NCBI RefSeq assembly: GCF_040958095.1
Contig: NC_091228.1
Span: 15,766,841-15,830,840, forward strand
Length of the DNA stretch: 64,000 nt
Direction of reading: 5' to 3'
Source: Procambarus clarkii
Taxonomy: Eukaryota; Arthropoda; Malacostraca; Decapoda; Cambaridae
Below, one piece after another: positions 11,126-22,347 of the stretch. Position 1 is the first letter of the stretch. Every line of letters starts with the position of its first letter. The notes below the pieces were generated by a model. That model had not been told where the DNA came from, did no database searches, and saw only the letters and a list, made by a program, of their open reading frames with translations. The translations under genes were made by a program, and so were the position numbers.

Positions 11126-12312
11126 TTATCTCTTTTTAACATTTCTAACCAGTTGTACGAATTCCTGTTCTAAAGTGACCTCCCCATTTTTTATCCTTTT
11201 GTACCAAGCTCTCTTTTTACCTATAAGGTTCTTCAAATTCTTTGTTATCCACTTTGGGTCATTAGTATTCGATCTATTCAATTTGTATGGTATACTACGT
11301 TCCTGTGCTTTGTTTAGAATATTCTTAAATAAGTTATATATTGAATCCACATCGAAATCCCCATTTAAGTCACCTATCGCTGGGTTCATGTCTCGCTCCA
11401 AGACCGGCCCACACCCCATACCCAAGACTTTCCAGTCAATTTGACCCAAAAAATTTCTTAGGCTATTAAAATCAGCTTTTCGAAAATCTGGCACTTTAAC
11501 AGAATTTTCTCCTACTGGTCTATTCCATTCTATGCTAAATCTGATTTCTTTGTGATCACTGCTCCCTAGCTCACTCCCTATTTCGATGTCATTAATTTGC
11601 GTTTCCCTGTTAGTTAACACTAAATCTAAAATATTATTTTCCCGTGTTGGTTCCTTAATGTGTTGCGTAAGAAAGCAATCGTCAATTAATTCTAGAAAAT
11701 CTAATGCTTCACTATTCCCTGTTTTGTTCAACCAGTTTATTCCGCTAAAATTAAAGTCACCCATGACATAAATACTGTTAGATCTAGATGCTCTAGATAT
11801 TTCATCCCATAGGTGCTTTGCTTCCATTCTGTCTAAATTTGGTGGCCTATATATTACTCCTATTATAATATTATTTGCTTTTTCGTTTAATTCAATCCAA
11901 ATAGTTTCTGTGTGTGGCTCTGTTTTGATTCCCTCTTTGAGACTACATTTCAAATTGTCCCTAACATATATGGCTACTCCACCTCCTCGTCTAATATATC
12001 CGAGTGAAATAGTTTAAATCCATATATTTGATATTCAGCTAATAGTTCTCTATTTTCTACATTCATCCACGTTTCGGTAAGTGCAATAATATCTATTTTT
12101 TCTGTGCAGACAAGAGCATTTAATTCGTTAATTTTATTTCTAAGACTTCTACTGTTAGTGTAATATACCCTAAGTGAATTGTTATTTTGCGGACCTTCTC
12201 TTTCCCTGATCGTTTTGCCAATTCCTTTCTCCCACAAACACATACTTTTATTACCTCCTTCCTCCAAATCAATTCCCATACCTCTATCTACTAACAGTTT
12301 AAACCCAAACAA
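11126..12312 (-). pseudogene. CR1-like ORF2, endonuclease domain of the inner copy, frameshifted
   Basis: Two minus frames: 12312-11974 (from FGFKLLVDRG through TNSRSLRNKINEL and ALTETWM) and 11953-11126 (GVIYRPPNLDRM, YVMGDFNFSGINWLNK, SSDHKEIRF, then the linker to RT). A short deletion near 11995-12005 separates them. A further frameshift near 11133 separates them from RT. Function by family: nicking the target site to prime reverse transcription. Confidence 0.8.
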
Positions 12313-12992
12313 ACACCTCTAACCACTTCTTCCAACGAGTTCGCAACAGCAACAACCCCAGCTCTCGATAGATGCACCCCATCACGAGCATACATTTCAT
12401 TTTTTCCATAGAAGTGTTCCCAGTTGTCTATGAAAGATATTGCATTTGATTTGCAATATCTTTCCAGCCGGCAATTGACACCAAGTGCCCTCGATATCCA
12501 TTCATTTCCCACTCCCTTTCTTGGAAGAATGCCACATATGATCGGGATTCCTCCCTTGCTCCTAACTAACTCTATGGCTGTTTTATACCTCTGAATCAGT
12601 TCCTCACTCCTAACTCGACCAACATCATTTCCTCCCACGCTAATGCAAATAATGGGATTGTTCCCATTACCAGCCATAATATCATTCATGTTGTTTATAA
12701 TATCACCAATGCCAGCTCCGGGATAGCAAACCCTTAACCTGTTCCCCCTATCTCTAGCACAAAACGCTCTATCCAAATACCTTATCTGGGAATCTCCCAC
12801 AACTAATGTTTGCTTAGGTACTTCCTTTACTTTCTGAGGGGCCTGCGCTTCCTTTCTCTTCGTTGCTTTCCCTTTTGCGCGATCCGCAGTCTCACCACAG
12901 CACTCGTCCTCCAAAACGTCAAATGAATTAGAAGTTGCTATGGCGTTTGAAGGCGGCTTTATCAAAGTCTTCTTAAGGCCCCTGTCTTTCAC
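12291..12992 (-). pseudogene. CR1-like ORF1 with SGNH-esterase domain (5'-truncated)
   Basis: About 230 codons open on the minus strand. It shows the SGNH hydrolase blocks: GDS in VVGDSQIRYLD (block I), GGND (block III) and DGVHLSRAG (block V, catalytic Asp-His). An esterase domain in ORF1 is a known trait of CR1-group elements; its exact role is not settled. The first ORF1 residues are lost because the element is 5'-truncated near 13067. The ORF1 end overlaps the start of ORF2 by a few codons. Confidence 0.8.
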
Positions 12993-13071
12993 AACTCTCC
13001 AAGACGAGGTTCCTTTACTACTGGTCTTCTTCGTTACTTCTCGTTGTTCTTTCAGCTTAATTGCTTAATAC

Positions 13072-14940
13072 AAATTGAATAGATCGAATACTAATGACCC
13101 AAAGTGGATAACAAATAATTTAAAGAACCTTATAGGTAAAAAGAGAAATTGGTACAAAAGGATTAAGAATGGGGAAAACAGGTTAGAACAGGAATTCATA
13201 CAACTGGTTAGAAATGTTAAAAAAGAGATTAGGAAAGCAAAAAGAAACTATGAAGTTCGCATAGCAGAGCAAGCAAAGTCAAATCCTAAAGGGTTTTTTC
13301 AGTTATATCGAACTAAGACTAGGGAAAGGATAGGTCCATTAAAATCTGAGACAGGTCAAATAACGGATAATGACAAGGAGATTAGTATTTTTAACAAATA
13401 TTTTATATCTGTAATTACTAAAGAAGAACTTAACAATATTCCTTCAGCCGAACAAGTCTATGTGGGTGGGGATGAGGACAGGTTGACTAGTTTAGCAGTT
13501 ACCAGGGAGGATGTAATTAAATAATTAGAAAAACTAAAACCAAACAAATCCCCAGGACCGGATGAAGTGTTTGCCAGGGTGCTTAAAGAATGCAAAGAGC
13601 TTTCCGAGCCACTGTTTACCATATTTAATAAATCAATAGAGTCAGGCAGAGTGCCAGAGTCATGGAAGGTAGCTAATGTGGTACCAATTTTTAAGAAAGG
13701 AGATAGATCACTTGCGTCAAACTATCGGCCAATTAGCCTAACGTCTATTGTGGGAAAGTTACTTGAATCAATAATTGCAAATACAATTCGTCTCCATCTT
13801 GAAAAACATAAATTAATAAATGAGTCGCAACATGGTTTTACAAATGGCCGTTCATGTTTAACAAATTTGCTAACTTTTTATTCCAGCATAGTTGAGGCAG
13901 TTGATAGTGGTAAGGATTGTGATGTTGTGTACCTTGACTTTAGCAAAGCTTTTGATACAGTGCCACATGAAAGACAAATTAAAAAAATAGAAGCTCATGG
14001 TATTGGGGGTGCTATATTAACTTGGATTAGGGCATGGCTATTCCAAAGGAAACAGAGAGTTAGTATAAATGGGGTTAAGTCAGAGTGGGATAATGTTGTT
14101 AGTGGAGTACCTCAGGGCTCTGTCCTGGGACCTCTGTTGTTTATAATATATATAAATGATTTAGATTCAGGTTTGAGTAGCAACATTTGCAAATTTGCCG
14201 ATGATACGAAAATCGGTATGGAAATTAATTCGGAGGAGGACTCGCTATCACTTCAAGTTGATCTAGATAGGGTTTTGAAATGGTCAAATGATTGGCAAAT
14301 GCAGTTTAATGCTGACAAAAGGAAAAGTTCTGAGGCTAGGAAATGATGATAGAGTTACAAGATACGAGCTAGATGGTGTTGAGATTGCGAAGTCGGATTG
14401 CCAAAGGGATCTGGGAGTTATGATTAGTAAGAATTTAAAACAAAAGGATCAATGCATGAATGTTCGTAATAAGGCGAATAGGACACTGGGATTTATTAAT
14501 CGAAGCGTTAGTAACAAGACACCTGGTGTGGTTCTTAAGCTATATCTTGCTCTGGTTAGGCCCCATTTAGATTATGCAGTTCAGTTTTGGTCGCCGTATT
14601 ATAGAATGGATATAAATTCACTTGAACGTGTCCAACGTAGGATGACTAAGTTAATTCCCCAAATTAGAAATCTTTCATATGAAGAAAGATTAACAAAGCT
14701 TAAGTTGCATTCACTGGAAAGGCGAAGAGTTAGGGGTGACATGATAGAGGTTTACAAGTGGATGAATGGACATAACAGGGGGGATATTAATAGGGTATTA
14801 AAAATATCAACACAAGACAGAACACGAAACAATGGGTGTAAATTGGATAAGTTTAGATTTAGGAAAGACTTGGGTAAATAATGGTTCAGTAACAGGGTTG
14901 TTGATCTGTGGAACAAATTGCCGCGTAACGTGGTGTCCCT
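13072..14940 (+). pseudogene. CR1-like ORF2 reverse transcriptase, three broken frames
   Basis: Frame pieces 13075-13524, 13567-14346 and 14288-14881 together read through NRSNTNDPKW, PIFKKGD, NYRPISLTS, DFSKAFDTVPHER, SGVPQGSVLG, KFADDTKIG (catalytic pair intact) and the C-terminal RRRVRGDMIEVYKW. The breaks are an in-frame TAA at 13522, a frameshift at about 14325 and a TAA at 14879 replacing a Tyr codon. Confidence 0.85.
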
Positions 14941-15062
14941 CGATTGTTTCAAGCGCGGGTTAGACAAGTATATGAGTGGGTTTGGGTGGTTATAGAATAG
15001 GAGCTGCCTCGTATGGGCCAATAGGCCTTCTGCAGTTACCTTTGTTCTTATATTCTTATGTT
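13072..15062 (+). mobile_element. CR1-like element, plus strand, second half (linker, RT, 3' end)
   Basis: It resumes the copy interrupted at 9028 and runs to the CR1 3' end, with the conserved TCGTATGGGCCAATAGG stretch and TTCTTATATTCTTATG tail at about 15045-15062. The reading frame is broken by TAA at 13522-13524, an indel near 14318-14330 and TAA at 14879-14881, so it is dead. Directly after the tail another CR1 starts in the opposite direction. Confidence 0.85.
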
Positions 15063-15928
15063 CATCCGGCCCTGGGGATTTGTTTGGTTTGAGTTTTACT
15101 ATTTGTTTAAGAACATCCTCCCTGGTAACTGTTAAACTCGTCAACCTGTCCTCGTCCCCACCCACATAGACTTGTTCGGCTGAAGGCATATTGTTAAGTT
15201 CCTCTTTAGTAAATACAGATACAAAATATTTTTAAAAAATACTACTCGTCTCTTCATCACTATCTGTTATTTGACCTGTCTCAGTTTTTAATGGACATAT
15301 CCTTTCCCTAGTCTTAGTACGATATAACTGAAAAAAACCTTTAGGATTTGTCTTTGCTTGCCCTGCTATGCGAACTTCATAGTTTCTTTTTGCTTTCCTT
15401 ATCTCTTTTTTTTAACATTTCTAACCAGTTGTACGAATTTCTGTTCTAAAGTGACCTCCCCATTTTTAATCCTATTGTACCAAGCTCTCTTTTTACCTAT
15501 AAGGTTCTTCAAATTCTTTGTTATCCACTTTGGGTTGTTAGTATTCGATCTATTCAATTTGTATGGTATACTACGTTCCTGTGCTTTGTTTAGAATATTC
15601 TTAAATAAGTTATATATTGAATCCACATCGAAATCCCCATTTACGTCACCTATCGCTGGGTTCATGTCTCGCTCCAAGACCGGCCCCCACCCCATACCCA
15701 AGACTTTCCAATCAATTTGACCCCAAAAATTTCTCAGGCTATTAAAATCAGGTTTTCGAAAATCTGGCACTTTAACAGAATTTTCTCCTACAGGTCTATT
15801 CCATTCTATGCTAAATCGGATTTCTTTGTGATCACTGTTCCCCTAGCTCACTCCCTATTTCGATGTCATTAATTTGTGTTTCCCTGTTAGTTAACACTAA
15901 ATCTAAAATATTATTTTTCCCGTGTTGG
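15063..15928 (-). mobile_element. CR1-like element, minus strand, ORF2 middle part (left of the I/Nimb-like insertion)
   Basis: It begins abruptly within the RT N-terminal region (PNKSPGPDE, 15063-15100) without a CR1 3' end, then carries the linker (KLNRSNTNNPKWITK) and the end of the endonuclease. Frameshifts are visible in the T run at 15405-15412 and near 15840. At 15916-15928 the sequence TTTCCCGTGTTGG marks the insertion site of the full-length I/Nimb-like element; the CR1 continues at 22235. Confidence 0.8.
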
Positions 15929-16461
15929 CCCCCTCCCCGCTCAGCTCGTTGTCGCCGTGTGGGGGCTTAGTGGACGGCTGTCGGAGTGTGATGCTCCTTG
16001 GGACAGTCCTCTGTCCTTTTCTAGCCTTGTGCTCCTGCTGCCGTCCTCTCCAATTCTGCTGGGCATCTTTTCCTTTTCCTTCTGTTTCGTTTTTCTCCTC
16101 CCTCTTCTCCTATCTGCTTGCCGTTTCCTGCCGACCTTTTGCTCGTTCTGGTTCTTCCCTTGGACTTCTTCTATTTTGACGCCCGGGTGCTTGAGGAGGC
16201 ATACTGTTGCACCAGTAGAACTGTAGTACCCGACGTCGAGAGCGAGGGGAACCTTTTATTGTCAATCCTCCTTTCGTCACTGAACCCGATCTCGACGGAC
16301 TGTCGGTTTCTTAAGGTGGCGTTTGTGGGGCGTATACTCACGACGCACCCCTAGGAGGCCCCGGCAAGATCGGCGATAGCTGCTTCTTGGGTGTCCTGCC
16401 TCTAATTGTGGCTCCATGGTGGGTGTGGGGGCACATTCGTGAATGAATTCTTCTTTTCGTA

Positions 16462-18406
16462 ATGATGATAACCCCTGTTTCGGCTGCTTCTGGTTTACCT
16501 TCTCAGGCTCGTGGGGTGGGCGACCAAGCCCCCGAGTCGGTCCATATTGGAAGACCGGGCTCTGTAGCCTCCGCTGCATTGGGCCCCGACCTTGCTCCTC
16601 CTTTGGCCTCTCTGACTCCTTCCCCTTGTCCCCTCCCTCCTCTGTGGTTGGGTCGAGCCCCAAGCCCCCAGTGGTGACTACCTCGTCCCCTGGCGCGGCT
16701 CCTTCTCTAGTTGTAACTACTGCGCCTTTTAACCCCTCTCTCTCTCTGGGGGTTTTCACCGCCGTCCTCGTCACGGCCGCCCTCGCTCGATTCCTTCCAG
16801 TTCTGCTACCTATCAAGCCTTGTTTGGTCCCGCTTCGCGGGCCAAATATTTTTATCTCCTCCCTCTTGATTCTGCGCCTCCTGACGATTTCTCCCTCCAT
16901 CGACATCTCGTTGATTCCGTGGATGCCTCCATTACTTTCAACCCCACTCGTCTCGGTACACGTGTCGTTGCTGCTCCTTCTCAGGATGCTGCTTCCCGCT
17001 TGGCTGCCTTATCCTGCCTTGGCGAGACCCCCGTTCGGGTCTCGAAGAACGTTCAGTTGAATGCCAGTGTTGGCACTATTTTGCTCCCGCCCCATGTTGC
17101 GACCGGTGTTCGGGACCTGCGCGACTGCCACGACGATATTCGACATATCCTTGCTACCCAGGGCCATTCTATTCTCCAGGTGGACACGTTTACTCGTCCC
17201 CCTCGTGGTAGTCGCCGTCAACCCCTCCGGGTTGTGAAGATTACCTTTGATGGTAGGACCCTTCCACCCTCTGTCATTCTTGCTGGTGCCAGGTGCTCTG
17301 TCCAGGAGTACATTCCTTCTCCTCGGGTCTGCAACAAGTGCTGGAGGTTTGGGCATGGTGCCCTCCGCTGTTCCGGGACTGTCTCTCTCTGTCCTTTGTG
17401 TGGTGGCGAAGGTCACTCTAAGTCGGAGTGCACTTCTCCCCAGGCTCGTTGCCTCAACTGCGATGAGGCCCATCCTACCTTCTCCCGTGCGTGTGTCCAT
17501 TACAAGCTTGAGGCAGCCGTCCTCAACTTCAAGCACCGGGAGCGTTTATCTTTTCCTGAGGCGAGACGCCAGGTTCGCCGGCTCCCGCCTTATGCTAATA
17601 TCTCTTATGCTCACGTGTTGCGCTCTTCCTCTCCTCGTCCTTCCCGCCTTCCTCAGTCTCGCAACCGTTTCCGGGCCTTGGACCCTGATGCGCCCACTGC
17701 CCCCTCCTCTGTTCCTTTGGGTTCTCTCTCGAAGGATCCTCCTCCTGGTCCTCTGTCTGGGGTTCCCCTTCCTTCTACCTGGTCTGTCGTGTCTCCTGTG
17801 TCTTCTTCCTCATCTCCCTCCGTTCCTCCTTTCCATCCTTCCCCTCCGTCTCTTGACTCTCCCCGCCGTCTTTCGGTGCGGGCTATTGTTCATCGCTCTC
17901 CAAACGGCCGTCATGTGTGCTCTCGTTCAGCTTCTCCTGTTGAGACGCTAGAATCCGTTGCCCAGTACGTGGTTGCTGGAACACCCGTCTCTTTACGTCA
18001 GAAGCGTAAACCTGGCTCCTCTCCTTCCTCCTCCCTGGCGGGTAAGAAGGTTTCGCTTTCTTCCTCGGCCCCTACTTCTGCCTCTCTCGCTCCTTCCCCT
18101 CCCATTTCGGTGGTTGCGCCCCCTGTTCCTGCTATGGAGGTTTCTTTAGCCCCCGCTTCCCTCTCAGTTGCTGCCCTTGCTGAGGTACGCTCCCCTCTTT
18201 CTACCCCTCCTCTTCCTGGTGCTGTCCTTGCCTGCTCCTCTCCGTTGTCTCCTCCTCTTCCTCCTCCTCCTCCTCTTCCTCCTCCGAACCCCGCCCGCCC
18301 ACCTCTGATCTGTTCTCCCGTTTCCTTCCCTCCGTCTTTGCTCAGTTTACCCATGCCCCCTAACCCTGACTTTGCTCACCCTGATCCCGACCCTGATATT
18401 CTTTAA
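16462..18406 (+). pseudogene. I/Nimb-like ORF1 (RNA-binding, three zinc knuckles), N-terminus frameshifted
   Basis: The main open frame is 16733-18406 and has no ATG near its start. An ATG-led frame at 16462-16677 and a third frame across 16680-16800 probably hold the missing N-terminus, so two indels are likely. Visible domains: an RRM-like region (about 16990-17300) and three adjacent knuckles, CNKCWRFGHGALRC, CPLCGGEGHSKSEC and CLNCDEAHPTFSRAC (17330-17505), followed by YKLEAAVLNFKHRERLSF. The rest (about 17640-18400) is Ser/Pro-rich. Role by family: packaging element RNA. Nothing here is host sequence. Confidence 0.8.
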
Positions 18407-18489
18407 CGTGCTCTGTTGCTCTTTCACCTTTGTTTCTTCCTTGTTCTCTGTTTTTGTCCTTTCTCTTCTCGTTGTTGTTCATTCTTCAA

Positions 18490-19174
18490 TGGAACGTTCG
18501 AGGTTATTACGCTAATTTCCTCGAACTCCAACTTCTGATTTCGCGGTTTTCGCCCCTTTGTGTCTGTCTCCAGGAGCCGATGCTTGGTGCTCGTCCTGGT
18601 CGTTTTCGTGGCTATTCCTTTCTCTCCCCCCCCCCCCCCCCCAGCTGTTGCTGGGGCTTCTAATTCTTCTGCTCTTTTGATTCGTGCTGATGTTCCCTTT
18701 GTTCCTTTACTTTTTCCTTCACCTCTCCATTGTTCTGCTGCTCGTGTCTTTGTGGGAAAATGGTACACTGTTTGTTCCATTTATCTCCCCCCGAGTGTCC
18801 CGCTTTCTTTTCCTGATTTGAAACACCTTCTAGACTCCTTGCAGGAGCCTGTGCTCCTGCTGGGTGACTTCAATTGTCGTCATTCTCTTTGGGGTGACGT
18901 TCTGACGAATACCCAGGGTCGCCTTCTTGAGCCGTTTCTCCTCTCTTCTTCCCTGTCTCTTCTGAATTCTGGTGAGCCCACTCATTTGGACTCTCGGACT
19001 CGCACCCTTTCTTGTCTTGATCTTTCTCTCTGCTCTTCTTCTCTTTACTTAGATTTCACGTGGCAGGTTCTTGATGACCTCCATGGAAGTGATAATTTCC
19101 CCATCCTTGTTTCCTTTTTCTCTTTTCGCCCTTCCCTCTCTTTCCCTAGGTGGCAGTTTGCTAAGGCGGACTAG
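18490..19174 (+). pseudogene. I/Nimb-like ORF2, endonuclease domain, frameshifted
   Basis: ILQWNVRGYYANFLEL (about 18481-18530) is the conserved start of the endonuclease, followed by CLQEP. A run of 14 C at 18629-18642 breaks the frame. The second piece carries LLLGDFNCRHSLWG and ends with GSDNFPI, where the usual catalytic SDH is SDN. A stop follows at 19172-19174. The continuing frame holds RT-linker-like sequence (PWWNADCARAVRCKRAAWKR). The active-site change and breaks mean no working endonuclease. Confidence 0.8.
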
Positions 19175-19594
19175 ACCCTATTTTCCCTCAGTGCTACTCT
19201 CTCTGACCTCTCCCTTCTGCCTCTCTCCCGCGCTCTCCTTTTTCATGACACTGTCTTCAACGCTGCCCTCCGCTCTATCCCTCGCTCTTCCTCCCGGGGT
19301 CCACGGAAGTGCGTTCCCTGGTGGAATGCGGACTGTGCTCGGGCTGTCCGCTGTAAGCGTGCAGCCTGGAAGAGGCACCGCCGTAGGCAGACGACCGATT
19401 CTTTTCTTTTCGTTCGGAAAGCGAGTGCGGTGGCCCGTAGGGCCATCCGTACGGCTAAACGTCAATGTTGGGCATCTTAAGTCTCAACAATTACGTCAGA
19501 AACCCCTCTGGCCCAGATCTGGAAGCGTATCCGCAAGATAGCGGGCAAGTTCATTCCCGATGTTTCACCGGTCCTTCACCTCCATGATACTCTT

Positions 19595-21014
19595 GTGGCG
19601 GACCCGTTGCAGGTCGCTTCCGAACTGGGTTCCCACTTTTCTTCTGTTAGCTCTGGTCTTCATCTTCCCCAATCTTTCCTTCTTCGTAAACCTGTCCTTG
19701 AGTCTCGTCCTTTAGATTTCTGCACTCATCTTCAGCTTCCCTATAATGATCCCTTCTCTCTCTCTGAACTTCGTTCTGCCCTGGCCCTCTGCGGTTCTAC
19801 GGCGGCGGGCTCCGATGGTATTCATTATGAGATGCTTCGCCATCTCCCTCCGAGCAAGTCTCAGTATTTACTGAGTCTGTTTAATCGGATCTGGGAGTCG
19901 TCGTCAGTCCCTAAGGACTGCCTCGATGCCGTTGTCCTCCCTGTTCGCAAACCGGGGTCTCTGGGTACTTCCTCTAAAGACTTTCGCCCTATTGCTCTCA
20001 CAAGTTGTCTGCAAACTCTTTGAACGTATGGTTAACGTTCGTCTGATGTGGTTCCTGGAACACCATCACCTCCTCTCCCCTTCTCAATTTGGTTTCCGCG
20101 TTTGCCGCTGCACGACAGATGTCCTGGTGAACTTGGAGGTCTCTATTCGTATTGCTTTTGCTGCGAATACCTCCGTTGTTGCCGTCCTTTTTGACCTGGA
20201 AAAGGCTTACGACACCACTTGGCGTTATCATATCCTATCTCACCTTCATTCTTTTGGCCTTCGTGGTCATCTCCCTCTCTTTCTCCGCGGCTTCCTCTCT
20301 CGTCGTTCCTTTCGGGTGCGCCTTGGTACCGCTCTCTCTCCATCTTTTCAGCAATACGAAGGTGTGCCCCAGGGTAGTGTTCTGAGCACTACTCTTTTTC
20401 TGGTTGCCCTCAATGGTCTTCTTTCCTCTCTTCCTTCTGGTGTCTTCTCCGCTCTCTATGTCAATGATCTTACCCTTTGTTGTCAGGGTGATGATTCACC
20501 TCTCCTTCAACGCCGGCTTCAACTTGCAATTGATGCCGTGTCGTCTTGGGCCACAGATCATGGCTTCAAGTTCTCTACTTCTAAGACTTGTGCCATGACA
20601 TTTACGCGGAAACGGGTTGTTCTTCGTCCCTCTTTGTCCCTTTATGGTCATCCCCTTGAATACAAAGATTCCGCGAAGCTTTTGGGGTTATTCCTTAACA
20701 CTCGTTTGTCTTGGTCTCCCCATATCTCTTACCTCCGTGTTGAGTGCTCTAAGGCCCTTACCCTCCTTCGGGTCTTGTCCCATACTTATTGTGGGGCAGA
20801 TAGGCGCACTCTCCTTGCTTTACATTCCTCTCTCGTCCTGTCTAAGCTCGATTATGGTTGCCCTGCTTACTCGTCTGCTTCTCCTTCTACTCTTCGCCAT
20901 CTTGATGCTTTGCACCATACTGGGTTGCGCCTCAGTTCTGGTGCCTTTCGTTCGACTCCCATCCTTAGCTTGCATGTTGACACTGGCTTCCTGTTTTCTC
21001 CAGGACCGCCGTGA
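19595..21014 (+). pseudogene. I/Nimb-like ORF2, reverse-transcriptase domain with altered active site (YVND)
   Basis: First piece 19595-20023 holds SELRSALALCGSTAAGSDGI and FRPIALTSCL; a frameshift near 20010 leads to the second piece, to 21014. Motifs: PSQFGFRVCRCTTDVL, FDLEKAYDTTW (first catalytic Asp), EGVPQGSVLS, and YVNDLTLCC at about 20458-20484, where YADD is usual. Asn replaces the first Asp of the catalytic pair. The thumb region follows (AKLLGLFLNTRLSW). Another shift near 21005 passes to the RNase H frame. Confidence 0.85.
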
Positions 21015-22156
21015 TCGCTACTGTCTTCGCTATCTTGCGTGGTCCTTGCAACATCCTTCCTCTCTCCTCTGTCGTGCTTTAACTTTTACCCCTCCTGCGG
21101 TTCCTGTTCCTCTTCACCACCTCCCTCTTTCTGTCCGGTTATCTCGCCTACAGGATTCTCTTTCCGTTCGTATTTCTGATGTTTCTCCTCGTGTTGTTCG
21201 TTCTTTGCCCCCGTGGAGGGTCCCGCTTCCGCGGTTTTGTACATCCTTGACCCGTATCACTAAAGCTTTTACCCCTCCTACGGTTCTAAAACGCCTTTTC
21301 CTCGAGCACTTTTCTTCTCACTCCCGCTCCGTTTCTGTCTTCACCGATGGGTCTAAGTCAGCGGACGGTGTTGGCTACTGTTGTTTTTCCTGGTCGCACT
21401 TATATGTGTCGCTTGCCTCCGGAGACTAGCATCTTTACAGAGGAAATTTATGCTATTCTCTATGCTCTTCGTCTCCTGCTTTCTCGTTGTCAGTCTTCCT
21501 TTGTAGTTGTTGTTGACTCTTGTATTGCCCTCATGGCTCTCGGGTCTTTTAATCCGGTTCATCCAGTAGTTGTCGAGATCCAGCATTGGCCGTTTCTCGT
21601 TCACAGTAAATTTAAGTCGGTTGAGTTTTGTTGGGTTCCCAGCCATATTGGTGTGTCTTTAAATGAGCGTGCGGATGCTGCCGCCAAGGAAGCTGTCCGC
21701 TCTTGTCCCATCTCTCGTAAAGGCATTCTGTATTCCGACTTTTACCCGGTTATCCATTCCTCAGTCCTTACCCGTTGGCAGGCTTCTTGGTTGTCTGTTA
21801 CTGGTAACAAGCTACGTACTCTTAAATGTTGTGTTTCCTCGTGGCCGTCCTCCTTCCACCGTAACCAGCGGTGGGAAACAGCTCTGGCGAGGTTGCGTAT
21901 TGGCCATACTCACTTAACCCATGGTCACTTGATGGAGCGCCGCCCTGCTCCTTATTGTCCTAGTTGCATTGTCCCTCTTACGGTCGTGCATGTCCTTCTT
22001 GAATGTCCTGACTTCCAGGACGAGCGTGTGTCTTGCTTTCCGACCGCCCCTCGCGGTCACCTGTCCCTCGATAGAATTCTTGGTGACTCGGATACTTTTG
22101 ATATCGTTCGCCTTATGCGTTTTTGTTCTCGTATTGGCATCCTTGGTGATATTTAG
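21000..22156 (+). pseudogene. I/Nimb-like ORF2, RNase H domain and zinc-finger tail
   Basis: The frame to 21429 ends with FTDGSKSADGVGY (first RNase H Asp); a one-base shift near 21390 continues in the frame to 22156 with FTEEIYAILYAL (Glu), VVVDSCIALMAL (Asp) and FCWVPSHIGVSLNERADAAA. The tail has CPSC, then H and C in HVLLECPDF, and ends GILGDI. RNase H removes the RNA strand during element copying. All four catalytic positions look kept, but the frame is broken. Confidence 0.85.
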
Positions 22157-22347
22157 CGCCCTCTGATTATTTTGCGTATTTGATGGTGCTACATAGCCTT
22201 CCCGGTTTGGTGCCTTCTTTTGATAATTACTTACTTTCCCGTGTTGGTTCCTTAATGTGTTGCGTAAGAAAGTAATCGTCAATTAATTCTAGAAAATCTT
22301 CTGCTTCACTATTCCCTGTTTTGTTCAACCAGTTTATTCCACTAAAA

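Larger units (their letters stand above)
9029..13067 (-). mobile_element. CR1-like non-LTR retrotransposon, near full length, inserted into another CR1
   Basis: Read on the minus strand: ORF1 from about 13050, ORF2 from about 12312, 3' end at 9029. The 3' terminus consists of TTCTTATG-type 8-base repeats, the hallmark tail of CR1. It interrupts a plus-strand CR1 precisely, with a 4-base ATAC repeat on each side (9025-9028, 13068-13071). The 5' end is truncated within ORF1. A 231-base I/Nimb-like 3' end is inserted at 9269-9499. Several frameshifts and an altered RT catalytic site make it inactive. Confidence 0.85.
15929..22234 (+). mobile_element. Full-length I/Nimb-like non-LTR retrotransposon (6.3 kb) with 13-bp target duplication
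   Basis: TTTCCCGTGTTGG occurs at 15916-15928 and again at 22235-22247 and only once in uninterrupted CR1 copies, so both ends are defined by the sequence itself. Order: 5' UTR (15929-about 16440), ORF1 with three zinc knuckles (to 18406), ORF2 endonuclease, RT, RNase H and zinc-finger tail (to 22156), 3' UTR and a TTAC-type tail. Having RNase H after RT and a knuckle-rich ORF1 points to the I group (I/Nimb); the clade is inferred. Numerous frameshifts and a changed RT active site make it inactive. Shorter relatives lie at 6060, 9269 and 63626. Confidence 0.9.

Noticed and set aside
16443..17060. 205-codon plus frame overlapping I/Nimb-like ORF1
   Set aside because: Only its middle part may be ORF1 sequence in a shifted frame; the end is a shadow of the true ORF1 frame.
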